DNA from: Verrucomicrobiota bacterium
GTDB taxonomy: Bacteria > Verrucomicrobiota > Verrucomicrobiae > Limisphaerales > UBA11358
Assembly: GCA_014860005.1 (NCBI GenBank)
Contig: JACZKP010000188.1
Coordinates: 1-5,863 of the forward strand
Direction: 5' to 3'
Length of the DNA stretch: 5,863 bases
Shown here: one piece after another, positions 1 through 5,487 of the stretch
Position numbering within the stretch: the first letter of the stretch is position 1
Layout of the letters: the number at the start of each line of letters is the position of its first letter
Program-made: the position numbers and the translations under genes
Notes under the pieces: model-generated
Database searches by the model: none
What the model was told of the DNA's origin: nothing
Seen by the model: the letters and a program-made list of their open reading frames with translations, nothing else

Positions 1-1
1 G

Positions 2-2773
2 TTGGATGAGACGTGCCTTTTTCTCGCGGTGGATTTCGACAAGGAAAACTGGCAGGCGGATGCGGGCGCGTTCGTCGAAACCTGTCGCAAGCTCGATTTG
101 CCGGTGGCGCTGGAGCGGTCGCGTTCGGGCAATGGCGCACACGTCTGGTTCTTCTTCGCGGAGGCTGTTTCCGCCAGCGTAGCGCGCAAACTCGGCTCAC
201 ACATTTTGACGGAGACAATGGAGCGGCGACCGGATTTGGGACTGGATTCATATGACCGGCTGTTTCCGAATCAAGACACGTTGCCCAAAGGCGGCTTTGG
301 AAATCTCATCGCGTTGCCGTTGCAGAAAACGGCGCGGGAGCGGGGTAACTCGGTCTTTCTCGATGAGCAGTTCAATCCACATCCCGACCAGTGGGCGTTC
401 CTCTCCTCAATCCAACGCATCGGTCGGACGCGGGTGGAAGCGCTGGCGCGCGAAGCGGAAATCAAGGGGCGTGTCGTCGGCGTGCGAATGGCCCTCGTCG
501 AGGACGATGACAATGCGCCGTGGACTGCGCCGCCGTCGCGTCGCCGGAAAGAACCGCCGATTGCCGGGCCGCTGCCCGAGAGCATCGAAATGGTTCTCGC
601 CGATCAAATCTACGTGCCGAAGGAGAATCTTCCGCCCGCGCTGCGCAATCGGTTGGTGCGGCTGGCCGCGTTTCAGAACCCGGAGTTCTACCGCGCGCAA
701 GCGATGCGTCTGCCGACCTACGACAAGCCGCGCATCATCCACTGCGCGGAGGATCACGCGAAGCACATCGGGCTGCCGCGCGGTTGTCTGGAGGAGGTGA
801 AAGAACTACTGGAGTCGCTCAAGATCAAGCTGGTTTTGCGCGACGAGCGATGTGCGGGCACACCACTGGGAGTGTCGTTTTGCGGCGAATTGCGCCCGGA
901 GCAGGCGGTGGCGGCCGCGGCGATGTTGCGCCATGAAACCGGCGTCCTGTCCGCAACGACGGCGTTTGGCAAGACCGTGCTGGCCGCATGGTTGATTGCC
1001 CGGCGCGGCGTGAACACGCTGGTGCTGGTTCATCGGCAGCAACTGCTGGAGCAATGGGTGGAGCGGCTTTCGGAGTTTCTGCGCGTGTCCGACGCCCCGG
1101 CTCGTAGCGCAGGTATCCAACCTGCTGTATCGCGGATTTCCAATCCACAGAGGCCACGAAATTCCACGGCCGAAGTCCTGCCGACGGCCCGCCGACTGGA
1201 AGTCGGCGATACAGCAGGTTGGAAACCTGCGCTACAGATCGGACGACTCGGCGGCGGACAGAAGAAACTCACCGGTGTGCTGGATGTGGCGCTGGTGCAG
1301 AGCCTCGTCCGCAAGGACGTGGTGAACGACTGCATCGCCAATTACGGGCATCTCGTGGTGGACGAATGTCACCATCTTTCCGCGCATAGTTTCGAACTTG
1401 TGGCCCGGCGCGCGAAAGCGAAGTTCTTCACCGGCCTGTCGGCCACCGTGGCGCGCAAGGACGGACATCACCCGATCATCTTTATGCAGTGCGGTCCGAT
1501 CCGGCATCGCGTGGATGCAAAGCAGCAGGCGGCAACCCGGCCATTTACGCACTCCGTCCTGGTGCGCCCGACGGGATTTCGTGACGAAGCCTCCATTTCA
1601 CACTTTGCAAAGTGTGAAACCGGCAATCCTCGACAGGAATTTCAAACGCTGTACGACGCGCTGTGGCGTGATGAGAAAAGGAACACGATGATCTGCGCCG
1701 ACGTATTGAGCGCCATGCACGAGGGGCGTTCGCCACTCGTGCTGACGGAGCGGACGGAGCATTTGGATTTGCTGGCGGAGCGAATATCGAGCGAAGGGGT
1801 CAATGTGATCGCCTTGCGCGGCGGCATGGGACGCAAGGCCCTGCGGGAAGCGCTCGACAGGCTGACGAGTCTTGCGGAGCGCGGCTGTGTCGTCCTCGAC
1901 CAGCCGCAGCACGTTGCCAACTCGGGAGGCGATGAAGATGCCACGCATGCTGCGGCTGGTCTTCGACACAGCCGCGCTCCGGAGCTTCCGCAGGGACGGG
2001 TGATTCTCGCTACGGGACGGTTCATCGGCGAGGGGTTCGATGATCCGCAGTTGGACACGTTGTTTCTGGCGCTGCCGGTTTCCTGGCGCGGGACGGTGGC
2101 GCAATACGTGGGGCGGCTGCACCGATTGCATGAAGGCAAACGCGAAGTGCGCGTTTATGATTATGCGGACCTCAACGTGAGGATGTTCGCGAACATGTTC
2201 GACCGGCGTTGTCGGGGCTACGAATCGCTGGGCTACGCCGTGCTGCTCCCGGCGAGCGCCCAACCGGGCTGGCCGGTCGAAGTGCCGCTGCCGATGGAAC
2301 CGGAATGGAAACAGAATTACGCCGCCAGCGTGCGGCGGTTGATTCGTGATGGAGTGGACGTTCCCCTCGCCAACCTATTTGTTCACGCGGCGCGGTCTCC
2401 CTCGCCAGAAGCCGAAGGCGCGGCCCGCGCGCGGAGTGCGAGCGAGGCGTTTCTCTACCGGCGCTTGGAGACGCTTGAAGCGACGGTTGGCCGATTCCGC
2501 CTCAACACAGAATTGCCCATTCCGTTCGACAATCGGGGCGTGATGGAGGTGGACTTCCTTTGTGCCGAAGCCCGCCTGGTCATCGAATTGGACGGCGCGC
2601 AACATCTGGCGGATGCGGAGGCCTACCGGCGCGACCGGCGAAAGGACGCGCGGTTGCAGCAGCACGGCTATTTTGTCCTGCGCTTTCTCGCCGAAGACGT
2701 GGGGAAGCAGTTGGACCATGTGCTCGATGCAGTTCTTGCAGCACTTGCGCACCGACAAGACCGGCGGAAGTGA
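2..2773 (+). CDS. TOTE conflict-system protein: AEP primase + SF2 helicase + DUF559-type nuclease (5' end outside window)
   Basis: The frame is open from the first bases, so the protein is partial at its N-terminus; family members usually carry a further Cys-containing region before LPDETCxFLAVDFD. Residue numbers start at base 2. The primase (AEP) part shows the metal motif DFD at 11-13, SGNGAHVW with H47 and a later acidic residue (D85 in SYDRLFPNQD). The SF2 helicase follows: Walker A TTAFGKT (K324), DECHH at 454-458, SAT at 480-482, GEGFDD at 676-681 and motif VI QYVGRLHR at 701-708. The C-terminus is a DUF559/Vsr-like nuclease fold with VDF (D851), IELDG (E862, D864), H868 and GYFVLRF. 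TOTE proteins are proposed to act in conflicts with invading DNA or RNA; that role is family knowledge. Three palindromic repeats are translated in frame inside the helicase (about residues 368-412, 532-540, 625-660), adding peptide between conserved motifs. No frameshift is visible. Ends with TGA at 2771-2773. Confidence 0.93.
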   Translation: MDETCLFLAVDFDKENWQADAGAFVETCRKLDLPVALERSRSGNGAHVWFFFAEAVSASVARKLGSHILTETMERRPDLGLDSYDRLFPNQDTLPKGGFGNLIALPLQKTARERGNSVFLDEQFNPHPDQWAFLSSIQRIGRTRVEALAREAEIKGRVVGVRMALVEDDDNAPWTAPPSRRRKEPPIAGPLPESIEMVLADQIYVPKENLPPALRNRLVRLAAFQNPEFYRAQAMRLPTYDKPRIIHCAEDHAKHIGLPRGCLEEVKELLESLKIKLVLRDERCAGTPLGVSFCGELRPEQAVAAAAMLRHETGVLSATTAFGKTVLAAWLIARRGVNTLVLVHRQQLLEQWVERLSEFLRVSDAPARSAGIQPAVSRISNPQRPRNSTAEVLPTARRLEVGDTAGWKPALQIGRLGGGQKKLTGVLDVALVQSLVRKDVVNDCIANYGHLVVDECHHLSAHSFELVARRAKAKFFTGLSATVARKDGHHPIIFMQCGPIRHRVDAKQQAATRPFTHSVLVRPTGFRDEASISHFAKCETGNPRQEFQTLYDALWRDEKRNTMICADVLSAMHEGRSPLVLTERTEHLDLLAERISSEGVNVIALRGGMGRKALREALDRLTSLAERGCVVLDQPQHVANSGGDEDATHAAAGLRHSRAPELPQGRVILATGRFIGEGFDDPQLDTLFLALPVSWRGTVAQYVGRLHRLHEGKREVRVYDYADLNVRMFANMFDRRCRGYESLGYAVLLPASAQPGWPVEVPLPMEPEWKQNYAASVRRLIRDGVDVPLANLFVHAARSPSPEAEGAARARSASEAFLYRRLETLEATVGRFRLNTELPIPFDNRGVMEVDFLCAEARLVIELDGAQHLADAEAYRRDRRKDARLQQHGYFVLRFLAEDVGKQLDHVLDAVLAALAHRQDRRK
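1104..1235. repeat. Long palindromic repeat element inserted in frame in the helicase
   Basis: Two 30-base arms at 1104-1133 and 1206-1235 are inverted copies of each other with 29 of 30 positions matching (one A/T difference at 1114). The spacer holds a smaller hairpin, GCCGACT-GGA-AGTCGGC, at 1191-1207. Arm to arm is 132 bases, a multiple of three, and it contributes roughly residues 368-411 of the TOTE protein. Because it is palindromic, the peptide is similar on both strands: SAGIQPAVS ... DTAGWKPAL forward and SAGFQPAVS ... DTAGWIPAL in reverse. I remember similar palindromes as abundant dispersed, mostly intergenic repeats in Verrucomicrobiota; that is recollection, not a search. Exact ends and any target-site duplication cannot be fixed from one copy. 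Confidence 0.88.
1596..1619. repeat. Perfect 24-base palindrome inside the helicase
   Basis: The left half TTTCACACTTTG at 1596-1607 is followed directly by its exact reverse complement at 1608-1619, with no spacer and no mismatch. It encodes ISHFAKCET (residues 532-540), between VRPTGFRDEAS and GNPRQEFQTLY. This stretch looks foreign to a helicase, and the base composition is AT-richer than the flanks. Its 24-base length keeps the frame. The sequence differs from the other two palindromes in this gene, so it is a separate family. A regulatory or protein-binding role is possible but nothing here supports one. Confidence 0.85.
1875..1981. repeat. Third palindromic repeat inserted in frame in the helicase
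   Basis: The arms are 1875-1911 and 1948-1981. The outer 18 bases (1875-1892) pair perfectly with 1964-1981. An inner 13-base stem (ACCAGCCGCAGCA, 1899-1911) pairs perfectly with 1948-1960. The mismatched joint is TCCTCG on the left and AAG (in complement) on the right. The 36-base spacer shows no further obvious symmetry. The element adds about residues 625-660 (AERGCVVLDQPQH to HSRAP) between the LRGGMGRKALREALDRL segment and the VILATGRFIGEGFDD motif, which I expect to be close together in relatives. The span is about 108 bases, again compatible with the frame. It is unrelated in sequence to the other two palindromes. Confidence 0.87.
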
Positions 2774-2793
2774 GTGTCTCTGCACATGTGATA

Positions 2794-2832
2794 AAAGGCG
2801 CGGAGGTTTACAGTCAGGTTTCAATCTGCTAT
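2794..2832 (+). repeat. Short copy of the thiC 3' end (direct repeat, copy 1)
   Basis: This 39-base stretch begins 20 bases after the stop codon of the TOTE gene. Aligned without gaps to 3201-3239 it matches at 30 of 39 positions, including an exact 15-base core GGCGCGGAGGTTTAC (2797-2811 and 3204-3218). Translated in the thiC frame it reads KGAEVYSQV, close to the KGAEVYAKV that ends the longer thiC tail downstream. The similarity continues past the thiC stop codon (TCAATCTG here, TAAATCTG there). It therefore looks like a decayed copy of the thiC end plus flank rather than a chance coding match. There is no start codon and it is not a gene. Confidence 0.6.
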
Positions 2833-2841
2833 CCGCTTTAT

Positions 2842-3099
2842 ATGATTCAGCCGGAGCAGTTGGTTGGTGATGAATGGGCCGAGTGGTATCGGCTCACGCC
2901 CGCGCAACGCTGGCTGGAAAGCGAGAAACTTTGGCAGACCTATCTCGCGCTCGGAGGCTCTCTTGATCCCGAACCCGATACGCAAAGTCCTTTCTTCGAT
3001 GCGCGCGAATCAAAGCCGGCTTCGACGAAGCAGCGAATTGTTGATCAAACAATCTGGCAGCAGTGGGCAAGGGTAATGACAAAGCGGCACGCCAAATGA
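2842..3099 (+). CDS. Small Trp-rich conserved protein, possible partner of the downstream nucleotidyltransferase
   Basis: This is an 85-residue protein starting at ATG 2842. The frame is open much further upstream, but that part overlaps the TOTE nuclease domain in another frame, so the internal ATG is preferred; no clear Shine-Dalgarno precedes it. Residues 10-51 look like the conserved part ([39 protein letters not shown]), rich in Trp and acidic residues, with no signal peptide or membrane segment. The last 33 residues are basic and low in conserved-looking features and may be a replaced tail. I recognise the core as a type of small hypothetical protein that often sits just before nucleotidyltransferase genes, which would make it an antitoxin or accessory subunit; that role is inference. 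Its stop overlaps the ATG of the thiC tail in an ATGA. Confidence 0.72.
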   Translation: MIQPEQLVGDEWAEWYRLTPAQRWLESEKLWQTYLALGGSLDPEPDTQSPFFDARESKPASTKQRIVDQTIWQQWARVMTKRHAK

Positions 3100-3230
3100 A
3101 AACTGCCGAAGACGTCCGCAAATACGCCGCCGAACAAGGCATCGCCGCGGAAGAGGCGTTGAAGAAGGGCATGGAAGAAAAGTCGAAGGAGTTCGTCGAG
3201 AAGGGCGCGGAGGTTTACGCGAAGGTGTAA
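3096..3230 (+). pseudogene. thiC: C-terminal fragment of thiC (phosphomethylpyrimidine synthase)
   Basis: The 44 codons starting [15 protein letters not shown] and ending [11 protein letters not shown] match the extreme C-terminus of ThiC, the radical-SAM enzyme that makes the thiamine pyrimidine (HMP-P) from AIR. In a complete ThiC this segment follows directly after the iron-sulfur cluster motif CxxCxxxxC (CSMCGPKFCSMK). Here the homology begins at that Met, and the preceding bases encode the unrelated tail of the 85-residue protein. The whole catalytic part is therefore missing (full ThiC is usually well over 400 residues). The fragment has its own ATG, overlapping the upstream TGA as ATGA, and an intact TAA, so it could in principle be translated as a micro-ORF. 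It cannot be an enzyme. Identification is by recognition of the C-terminal pattern, without alignment. Confidence 0.75.
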
Positions 3231-3239
3231 ATCTGATAA
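3201..3239 (+). repeat. thiC 3' end and flank (direct repeat, copy 2)
   Basis: This is the better-preserved partner of the repeat at 2794-2832. It covers the last codons of the thiC tail, its TAA stop (3228-3230) and nine bases beyond. The pair brackets the 85-residue gene. Direct copies of a gene's 3' end on both sides of inserted DNA are what site-specific integration into a gene end leaves behind, but no integrase is present in this window, so that reading is inference. A simple segmental duplication would look the same. Confidence 0.6.
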
Positions 3240-3248
3240 TCATCGGAC

Positions 3249-3749
3249 ATGGCCAGCAATTCGCCATCCGAAAATCTGCCGTTAGCCGACGTGCTGCGCG
3301 CGGCGAACGAATTGATTGCCGCGAAGTTGATTGAAGACTGGGCGCTCGGCGGCGCGCTGGCGGCAATCTACCACGTCGAACCGTTCACCACCTACGACGC
3401 GGACATTTTTCCATTCCTGCCGACAAGGGTTTGACCGCCGGCATCCCGGCCATCTGCAAGCCCAAGGCTGGCAGGTCGAGCGCGAGCATCTGCTGGTGCG
3501 CGGATTCCCGGTGCAATTTCTCGCCGCCCACGGATTGACCGAGGAGCCGTTCGCGAGGCGGAGCGGATTGATTACGAACGCGTGCCCGCCAAAGTGTTTC
3601 GCGCCGAGCACATGGTGGCCATTGCCGCCAGTGTCGGGCGGGCCAAGGACAAGGCGCGCATCGAGCAACTGCAGCAGCAGGCCGATCTCGACAAAACTTA
3701 TTTGGCAGACGTGCTGCACCGGCATAAGCTGAAACTGCCAACGTTATGA
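3249..3749 (+). pseudogene. Frameshifted nucleotidyltransferase (toxin-antitoxin type)
   Basis: From ATG 3249 the product starts MASNSPSENLPLADVLRAAN and shows the nucleotidyltransferase signature: G34-G35 in WALGGALAAIY and D50/D52 in TTYDADIF. The frame then breaks three times. Near 3408-3413 one base appears lost: the native order would be DIFFIPADKGLTAGIPAI, but the actual frame stops at TGA 3432-3434. Near 3451-3455 about ten bases appear lost, after which LQAQGWQVEREHLLVRGFPVQFLAAHGLTEE continues. Near 3546-3548 one more base appears lost, after which VREAERIDYERVPAKVFRAEHM and QQQADLDKTYLADVLHRHKLKLPTL run to TGA 3747-3749. Each break is a net -1 shift, so the last part is back in the original frame. 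An intact version would be about 170 residues. Such minimal nucleotidyltransferases are found in toxin-antitoxin and abortive-infection loci; here activity is presumably lost, because only the first 61 residues read correctly. Confidence 0.82.
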
Positions 3750-3883
3750 AACCGGAGATGCGCCAGAAACTTGCCCGTGAACCCTTTGCGGAAAAGATCC
3801 GCAAGGTGGCGCAATTGATTCGCCTGGCAAAAACCTTCCCGCGCCGAGCGCGGACGATTGCGGCACATTCGCACGGCAAATGA
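3746..3883 (+). CDS. Very short basic ORF following the nucleotidyltransferase
   Basis: 45 codons starting MKPEMRQKLAREPFAEKIRKVAQLIRLAKTF and ending RTIAAHSHGK. The ATG overlaps the nucleotidyltransferase stop (ATGA, 3746-3749), typical of translational coupling in an operon. The first 30 residues look like a genuine helical, Lys/Arg-rich small protein. The last 15 look random, so the original protein may have continued in another frame. Function is not recognised; position suggests an accessory or antitoxin component of the broken nucleotidyltransferase locus. Confidence 0.5.
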   Translation: MKPEMRQKLAREPFAEKIRKVAQLIRLAKTFPRRARTIAAHSHGK

Positions 3884-4048
3884 AACGCAAAGCACACGCC
3901 CGCAAACCTGCCAAAGCCCCGGCCTTCGTGCTGCGCGCCGAAACGCGCCCTGCGCCGCGCTGCCAAAAACGTGCAGGCCCAGAAACGCGCGCTGAAACTT
4001 CCGGTAATTGTCTGGCAGCACGATAAAGTGGTGGAGAAGCCCGCTTGA
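3880..4048 (+). pseudogene. Frameshifted small basic protein (..NVQAQKRALKLPVIVW..)
   Basis: The ATG at 3880 overlaps the preceding stop as ATGA. In that frame it reads MKRKAHARKPAKAPAFVLRAET and then degenerates to a TAA at 4024-4026. If one extra base near 3943-3947 is skipped, the frame continues ALRRAAKNVQAQKRALKLP then VIVWQHDKVVEKPA to TGA 4046-4048, giving a coherent protein of about 55 residues. I remember similar short proteins (Ala/Lys-rich helix, then LPxIVWxxGKVV) next to toxin-like genes in environmental bacteria, where they may be antitoxins; that is unconfirmed. I call it a pseudogene because the coherent product needs a frame correction. Confidence 0.6.
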
Positions 4049-4254
4049 AAACTCCGCACGCCGCCAACCAAATTGAAGCGACGATCAATGTTGCTAGTGC
4101 TGATCCGAAGCATTCCGCAAAGCACAGCTTCATCATCAGCACACGGTGTCCTTTGACCACTCCGGAAATACAGAACCTAAAGGCAAGGTTTAAGAAGCAG
4201 TTCAATTCATCTCTGACAATAAAGAATATCGTTTGCGAATTCCCCATTGTCTGA
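4045..4254 (+). CDS. Doubtful small ORF in an AT-rich spacer
   Basis: 69 codons beginning at TTG 4045, whose bases overlap the stop of the preceding remnant (TTGA), and ending before the DUF4256 gene. It reads MKTPHAANQIEATINVASAD and later TPEIQNLKARFKKQFNSSL. I do not recognise it. From 4081 to 4260 the GC content is about 43%, clearly below the neighbours, so this stretch may be transferred DNA or simply intergenic. No ribosome binding site is evident. Treat it as an open frame rather than a gene. Confidence 0.22.
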   Translation: MKTPHAANQIEATINVASADPKHSAKHSFIISTRCPLTTPEIQNLKARFKKQFNSSLTIKNIVCEFPIV

Positions 4255-4280
4255 TCGCTAGGCAAGACGCTAAACCAAAT

Positions 4281-4826
4281 ATGCAATTCTCCTCAAAACA
4301 ACGCGAAGAACTGGTCAACGCGTTGAAAGACCGGTTTGAGCGCAACCTGAGCCGGCATAAAGGTCTGGATTGGGCCAAGGTGCAGGCGCGGTTGGAGGCC
4401 AAGCCGGACAAGCTGTGGTCGCTCGCGGAAATGGAACGCACCGGCGGTGAACCGGATGTGGTGGGTCACGATAAAAAGACAGGCGAATTCGTTTTCTTTG
4501 ATTGTTCCGCGGAAACTCCCAAAGGTCGCGTCAGTGTTTGTTACGACCGCGAAGGACTGGAATCGCGGAAGGAGCATCGCCCGAAAACCACCGCCATGGC
4601 CACGGCCATGGGCATTCAGCTTCTGACGGAGGAACAATATCTGGAACTTCAGACCCTGGGAGAGTTTGATCGGAAGACATCGAGTTGGGTGAAAGCACCG
4701 GCTGAGGTCCGAAAACTCGGCGGAGCGCTCTATGGTGAGCGCCGCTACGGTCGCGTCTTCGTGGGGCACAACGGCGCGCAGTCTTACTATGGCGTCAGAG
4801 GATTTCGAGGTTCGCTGAGGGTTTAA
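4281..4826 (+). CDS. DUF4256 family protein
   Basis: 181 residues from ATG 4281; a TTG 48 bases upstream in the same frame would add MRIPHCLIARQDAKPN, which does not resemble the family, so the ATG is preferred. Family-typical blocks are visible in order: an N-terminal helical part (KQREELVNALKDRFERN), TGGEPDVVGHD at 54-64, FDCSAETPKGR at 73-83, CYDREGLESRKEHRPK at 87-102, AMGIQLLTEEQY at 109-120, KTSSWVKAPAEVRKLGGALY at 132-151 and the C-terminal GHNGAQSYYGVRGFRGSLRV at 162-181. Length and both ends look complete. The biochemical function of DUF4256 is not known to me; it is a soluble protein without signal peptide or membrane segments. It stands directly before the truncated AIPR gene, with the AIPR frame open across its stop codon. 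It does not look like a defence gene and may mark a recombination boundary. Confidence 0.9.
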   Translation: MQFSSKQREELVNALKDRFERNLSRHKGLDWAKVQARLEAKPDKLWSLAEMERTGGEPDVVGHDKKTGEFVFFDCSAETPKGRVSVCYDREGLESRKEHRPKTTAMATAMGIQLLTEEQYLELQTLGEFDRKTSSWVKAPAEVRKLGGALYGERRYGRVFVGHNGAQSYYGVRGFRGSLRV

Positions 4827-4827
4827 C

Positions 4828-5484
4828 CCGGCACAAATTTCTCGAAAAAACGCTTTCGATATTCTTAAGGTCTATGGCGGTGGTTGGCTTGGTGAGGCCG
4901 GAACTGCATACGGCCGAAATGCTGCGTTCTTGCCAAACGGAACGATCTTCAAGCGGATCATGAGTAACGAGGGCGGCGATGAACCATTTGCAGTGGACGA
5001 CCTTTACGCTGCATATCGGCTGATGGAGGCGGCGGAGAAGTATAAATTTGGCAGGACTGCGGACCATCCAAGCCGTCGCTTGACCAAGTTTTTGTATTAC
5101 TTGGTTGTCGTCAAGCTGCTAAAGGATGCACTCATCCGAGCAAACAATACACAACCCAAGCCGAAGGATATTACCCGAGCAATCCTCAAACTATTCGATC
5201 CCAAAAGCGAACAAGCGCTCAACGAATTGCTGGACACGGCAATCGAGGTTATCGACGAATATCTGACGCAAGGCGCAGAGGATTCCGCGTTTAATGAGCC
5301 AAGCTATCAAAACACTTTCAACGGCAACCTCAACACCTATATCAAGTGGGAGCAATTGGGCAAGACGGAGGAGGCTTCGCCTCGGTTTCAAAGTCTCGTC
5401 TCGGCATATTGTCGGACGCTAGGCCGTCCGACAGGCGGGAAGCCGTCGCCGCGTGATTTGATCACGGCAGCGATCAAAGGATAG
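4828..5484 (+). pseudogene. 3' fragment of an AIPR (abortive infection phage resistance) gene
   Basis: The frame is open from just after TGA 4816-4818 (inside the DUF4256 end) to TAG 5482-5484. It reads PAQISRKNAFDILKVYGGGW, LGEAGTAYGRNAAFLPNG, TIFKRIMSNEGGDEPFAVDD, then a helical region (LYAAYRLMEAAEKYKF, RLTKFLYYLVVVKLLKDALI) and a Lys/Pro-rich C-terminus ending RDLITAAIKG. This resembles the C-terminal third or so of AIPR proteins, which usually run to several hundred residues; the N-terminal and central parts are missing. Coding-like sequence begins upstream of any good start: the first usable one in frame is TTG 4930, in the middle of the conserved GRNAAFLPNG segment. That is why I call this a truncated remnant rather than a gene. 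The upstream cut coincides with the end of the DUF4256 gene. Family assignment is by pattern memory and moderately secure. Confidence 0.68.
5410..5433. repeat. 9-bp hairpin within the AIPR remnant
   Basis: TGTCGGACG (5410-5418) pairs perfectly with CGTCCGACA (5425-5433) around a six-base loop. It lies inside coding sequence (YCRTLGRPTGG) about 50 bases before the stop. It lacks a T-run, so it is not a typical intrinsic terminator. It may be chance in GC-rich sequence or the core of another small palindromic repeat. Confidence 0.45.
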
Positions 5485-5487
5485 GAG

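Noticed and set aside
317..970. Unusual Walker A (TTAFGKT) as a possible inactive helicase
   Set aside because: The Lys and Thr are kept and I remember this variant as normal for TOTE helicases.
1030..1341. Minus-strand frame containing SAGFQPAVS and DTAGWIPAL
   Set aside because: This is the reverse reading of the palindromic repeat and not a gene; only its symmetry is informative.
1598..2263. Long minus-strand open frame (221 codons) opposite the helicase
   Set aside because: It lies wholly inside the well-supported TOTE gene, has no recognisable domain, and long antisense frames are expected in GC-rich coding DNA.
2560..2841. Upstream extension of the 85-residue small gene into the TOTE gene
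   Set aside because: The extension is Arg/Cys/Pro-rich shadow sequence of the nuclease domain; the conserved-looking protein begins at ATG 2842.
3405..3550. Programmed ribosomal frameshifting in the nucleotidyltransferase
   Set aside because: Three breaks, one needing about ten missing bases, and no slippery heptamer with a downstream structure at each site; decay is simpler.
5457..5478. Inverted repeat TTTGATC ... GATCAAA as a terminator
   Set aside because: A 7-bp AT-rich stem inside coding sequence without a T-run; too weak to support a terminator call.
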